Below, one piece after another: positions 45,344 to 47,813 of a stretch of 47,813 nt of DNA. Position numbers and translations under genes: made by a program. Origin of the DNA: Pseudomonadota bacterium. Its GTDB lineage: Bacteria > Pseudomonadota > Gammaproteobacteria > Acidiferrobacterales > Acidiferrobacteraceae. How positions within the stretch are numbered: the stretch's first letter is position 1; every line of letters starts with the position of its first letter. Below the pieces are notes generated by a model. It did not search any database, was not told where the DNA came from, and saw nothing but the letters and a program-made list of their open reading frames with translations. The DNA is taken from contig JAJYDN010000017.1 of the NCBI GenBank assembly GCA_021777535.1, positions 1 through 47,813 on the forward strand, in the 5' to 3' direction.

Positions 45344-46329
45344 CAGCGGAAATAGCCGTGATCGCGAAACCAGCGCACGGCATCGGCAAGCGCCTCGACA
45401 GCCGGACGCGCCCGGTAGCCCAGCAGCCGCTCGGCCTTGGCCGAGGAAAAGAACATGCGCTTTTGTGCCATACGCAGTTCGTCAGTCGTCACAAGCGGCA
45501 CACCACGGCCGCGCGCGCGGCAGACCCCTTCGGCGGCCCAGGCGACCGGCCAGAGAAGGCGCGGCGACAGCCGCACCCTGGGTGCGCGCCGCCCGACGAG
45601 ACCGGCGATGGCAGCAAGCATCTCGCGCAACGGCAGATTCTCGCCCCCGAGCACGTAGCGCTCCCCGACGACCCCCTGTTCGAATGCGAGGCAATGCCCC
45701 TGCGCGACATCGTCGACATGGACCACATTGAGACCCGTATCCACATACGCGGGAATCCGGCCGCAGGCCGCATCGCGAACGATCCGGCCGGTCGGCGTCG
45801 GCTTGATGTCCCGCGGCCCCACGGGGGTCGACGGATTGACGATCACGGCCGGCAGACCCTGCGCGATCAGTTCGCGAACCGCCTCTTCGGCAAGATATTT
45901 CGAGCGCTTGTACGGCCCGATCATATCGGCGACCGTCACCGGCGTTTCTTCGTCGGCCACCCCGCCCCGCACAAGCCCCAGCACCGCCACGCTGCTCGTG
46001 TACACCACGCGTGACACGCCAGTCCGCAGTGCCGCCCTCATCAACATGCGCGTGCCCTCGACGTTGGCGCGGTACATGGCATCCGGATCGGGCGCCCACA
46101 ACCGGTAATCCGCAGCCACATGAAAGAGCCCTTCGCAACCCGCAAGCGCACCGATCAGGGAAGATTCGTCGGTCAAGTCACCGACTACGCATTCCACGGG
46201 CAGATCAGCGAGATTGCGCCGGTCGCTGTGCGGGCGCACCAAGGCGCGCACCGTATACCCGCGGACCAGCAGCGCACGCGCCACCGCCGATCCCACGAAA
46301 CCGCTGCCGCCCGTCAGGAGGATCTTCAT
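45343..46329 (-). CDS. hpnA: Hopanoid-associated NAD-dependent sugar epimerase HpnA
   Basis: A 328-residue extended short-chain dehydrogenase/epimerase. It has the Rossmann motif TGGSGFVGSAVARALL at the N-terminus, SSVAVLG with the catalytic Ser/Thr region, and the YxxxK pair in YKRSKYLAE. HpnA is regularly encoded in hopanoid clusters; a role as sugar epimerase/reductase on the head group has been proposed but its true substrate is uncertain. It lies 4 nt after mlaA and overlaps hpnI by 1 nt. Confidence 0.94.
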   Translation of the reverse strand: MKILLTGGSGFVGSAVARALLVRGYTVRALVRPHSDRRNLADLPVECVVGDLTDESSLIGALAGCEGLFHVAADYRLWAPDPDAMYRANVEGTRMLMRAALRTGVSRVVYTSSVAVLGLVRGGVADEETPVTVADMIGPYKRSKYLAEEAVRELIAQGLPAVIVNPSTPVGPRDIKPTPTGRIVRDAACGRIPAYVDTGLNVVHVDDVAQGHCLAFEQGVVGERYVLGGENLPLREMLAAIAGLVGRRAPRVRLSPRLLWPVAWAAEGVCRARGRGVPLVTTDELRMAQKRMFFSSAKAERLLGYRARPAVEALADAVRWFRDHGYFR

Positions 46330-46333
46330 GCCG

Positions 46334-47173
46334 TCATTCCCCCGGCACGGGCGGCCGCGTGATCGCCGTCCGTGTCGGCCAGGAAGGCGGTAGCTTCATG
46401 GGTGGATCACTTCGCGGCGGCGACGGCGTTGGCACCGCCGTCCCGGGCGGCAACATCAGCTGCTCCACGGAATTCAGCCCCAGATGCTTGCCGTGAAGGA
46501 GATAGTTGCGGTGCTGCAGATAGGCATTGCGCGTATACACGTAAGGATCGACCGCGTTGCGGCGCACATATTCGATTTCGCGGCTTTCGTTGGCGCGGGT
46601 ATTGACGAGACTGATGATACTCAAGGGTACGGTCACCTCGGCGTTGCCCACGTAGTAGAACACGTTCGTCAATATGCTCAAGGCCAGATTCGGCGTGTTA
46701 CGCAGCGTATCGGGTCCCACGAAGGGCAGAACCAGATAAGGCCCGCGCGGCACACCCCAGCGGGCAAGCGTAAGTCCCGCATCCTCCATATGGGCCTTCA
46801 GGCCGAGACGGCCGGCGACGTCGAAAAAACCCAGCATGCCGAGCGTGCTGTTCACCACAAAACGGCCGATGTCGCTTGCCCCCTGGTCAATACGCCCCTG
46901 CAGGAGATCGTTCAGGATGACATTCGGATAACTGACGTTGTCGAAAAAGTTCGTCAGCGATCCGCGCACGGGCTTGGGCGTGACCGCCTTATAGGCATTG
47001 GACACCGGTCTCATCACCAGCCGGTCGGCCTCGCTGTTGAACTGATAGAAGACCCGGTTCATCGGCTCGAGCGGGTCGTCCACCCCCCCGCCAGGACGGC
47101 TCGCCATGCCGGCACATCCGCATAGCGCCATGACCAGTATGCCGGCCGCCGCCCGCAACAGCCCCTTAGGCAC
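46334..47173 (-). CDS. mlaA: MlaA (VacJ) phospholipid-trafficking lipoprotein
   Basis: MlaA sits in the outer membrane and removes mislocalised phospholipids, passing them to periplasmic MlaC. The 279-residue protein has a lipoprotein signal (lipobox LCGC, Cys20) and the family core DDPLEPMNRVFYQFN, NVSYPNVILNDLLQG, GRFVVNSTLGMLGFFDVA and GPYLVLPFVGP. After about residue 235 there is a proline-rich tail of about 40 residues with no family match. The start is GTG. Next to hpnM and hpnA it probably serves lipid exchange linked to hopanoid placement. The MlaFEDB ABC transporter genes are not in this window. Confidence 0.93.
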   Translation of the reverse strand: MPKGLLRAAAGILVMALCGCAGMASRPGGGVDDPLEPMNRVFYQFNSEADRLVMRPVSNAYKAVTPKPVRGSLTNFFDNVSYPNVILNDLLQGRIDQGASDIGRFVVNSTLGMLGFFDVAGRLGLKAHMEDAGLTLARWGVPRGPYLVLPFVGPDTLRNTPNLALSILTNVFYYVGNAEVTVPLSIISLVNTRANESREIEYVRRNAVDPYVYTRNAYLQHRNYLLHGKHLGLNSVEQLMLPPGTAVPTPSPPRSDPPMKLPPSWPTRTAITRPPVPGE

Positions 47174-47208
47174 AATCTGGGCCTGCTGTTTTCGCGTCCG
47201 CCACCGTC

Positions 47209-47813
47209 CTAGGCAGCCTTGTGCGGAACCATCAGTAGCGCCACCTTGGCGCGCAGCTTGTTCAGGAGCGCCGGGAAACCCTGGGCCCGCATGACAGCCG
47301 TATACTGTGCCTGTTTCAAGGCCAAATCGCTTACCCCGTTGGCCAGGATGTTGACGATCCGCCAGGTGCCGGCCGACGGCGCCAGCAGATAATCGAGACT
47401 TGCCTGCCGCCCCTTGTCGGACACCAGTTCGGTCGCCACGATGACGTCGCCGTTGGGCAGCGCGCGGGAGCCCGTCACATGAAATGCCTGCCCGGGACTG
47501 TATCCATCGAATTCCGACGCATAGGTGGCGATGGTAAGGCGCGCGAAGGTCTTTTTGAATTCAGCGCGCTGCGGCGGGGTCAACCGACCCCAGTACGGAC
47601 CGAGCGTGACCTGTGCTATGAACGCGAGATCATGGCTCTTTTGCACGGCCGGCCCGAGGATGTGGTAGCGGCCATTGAACCCGAGGGTCTTGGCATGCTT
47701 CATCACGGACAACAGCGTGCCCTGGAAGCGGGTGATGACGCCCACGGCGGGCGCCGCTTGCGTCTGCGCAACGGCGGTCCCGATCGACGCCAGACAGAAC
47801 ATGCCTGCCAGCA
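47209..47813 (-). CDS. hpnM: HpnM / MlaC-family periplasmic lipid carrier, 5' end cut by window
   Basis: At least 200 residues of an ABC-type Tol-organic-solvent-tolerance (Ttg2D/MlaC) protein, the family called HpnM in hopanoid operons. It carries lipids across the periplasm. Recognisable parts are MKHAKTLGFNGRYHILGPAV, then LTPPQRAEFKKTFARLTIATYA, and WRIVNILANGVSDLALKQAQY. The hydrophobic stretch ending at AVAQ looks like the end of a signal peptide that continues beyond the right edge (LAGMFCLASIG), so ATG 47802 is probably not the start. It precedes mlaA by 35 nt and opens the visible part of the operon. Confidence 0.9.
   Translation of the reverse strand, partial: LAGMFCLASIGTAVAQTQAAPAVGVITRFQGTLLSVMKHAKTLGFNGRYHILGPAVQKSHDLAFIAQVTLGPYWGRLTPPQRAEFKKTFARLTIATYASEFDGYSPGQAFHVTGSRALPNGDVIVATELVSDKGRQASLDYLLAPSAGTWRIVNILANGVSDLALKQAQYTAVMRAQGFPALLNKLRAKVALLMVPHKAA

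Overview
The window reads as chromosome of a GC-rich (visually about 60 percent or more) gammaproteobacterium. Three things point to an acidophilic sulfur/iron oxidiser of the Acidiferrobacter type. They are the tig-clpP-clpX-lon-hupB-tRNA-ppiD-fabI block, a ctaA-ctaB-MFS heme group, and a large hopanoid operon built around squalene-hopene cyclase and a eukaryote-like squalene synthase. The genus is inferred from family knowledge and was not tested. No insertion sequence, CRISPR array, prophage or rRNA was seen.

Region 1 (1-13.1 kb) is conserved housekeeping. It starts with the end of a LysM cell-wall protein carrying a perfect 114-bp duplication, then fabI. Running the other way are tRNA-Leu, tig, clpP, clpX, lon, hupB, tRNA-Val, tRNA-Asp and ppiD, followed upstream by purC and htpG. 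A good sigma70-type promoter precedes hupB, and the purC ribosome binding site lies in a strong hairpin.

Region 2 (13.1-32.2 kb) is accessory. It holds two GGDEF/EAL proteins with complementary defects: one has an intact GGDEF and a degenerate EAL, the other a degenerate GGDEF and an intact EAL. It also holds a TauE/SafE permease, a small beta-barrel protein, a sulfotransferase-like gene beside a family 9 (heptosyltransferase-like) glycosyltransferase, a three-gene RND efflux pump, a DUF4282 membrane protein, and the heme O/heme A group with its MFS transporter. The 383-nt divergent region at 15.74-16.12 kb carries two perfect palindromes, one of them matching the NtrC-type operator pattern.

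Region 3 (32.2-47.8 kb) is one co-directional run of 13 genes on the minus strand. In transcription order these are hpnM (MlaC-like, cut by the window edge), mlaA, hpnA, hpnI, hpnJ, hpnK, hpnN, hpnL, squalene synthase, shc, hpnG, a second hpnL-like gene and a sulfotransferase. Farnesyl diphosphate would be joined to squalene, cyclised to hopene, given a side chain (HpnG acts after an HpnH not present here), capped with a sugar and remodelled (HpnI, HpnK, HpnJ), and moved to the outer membrane (HpnN, with MlaA/HpnM-type lipid traffic). The sulfotransferase and the duplicated HpnL-like protein at the distal end do not belong to the standard pathway and suggest a further, possibly sulfated, polar lipid product. 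This is the most interesting lead in the window.
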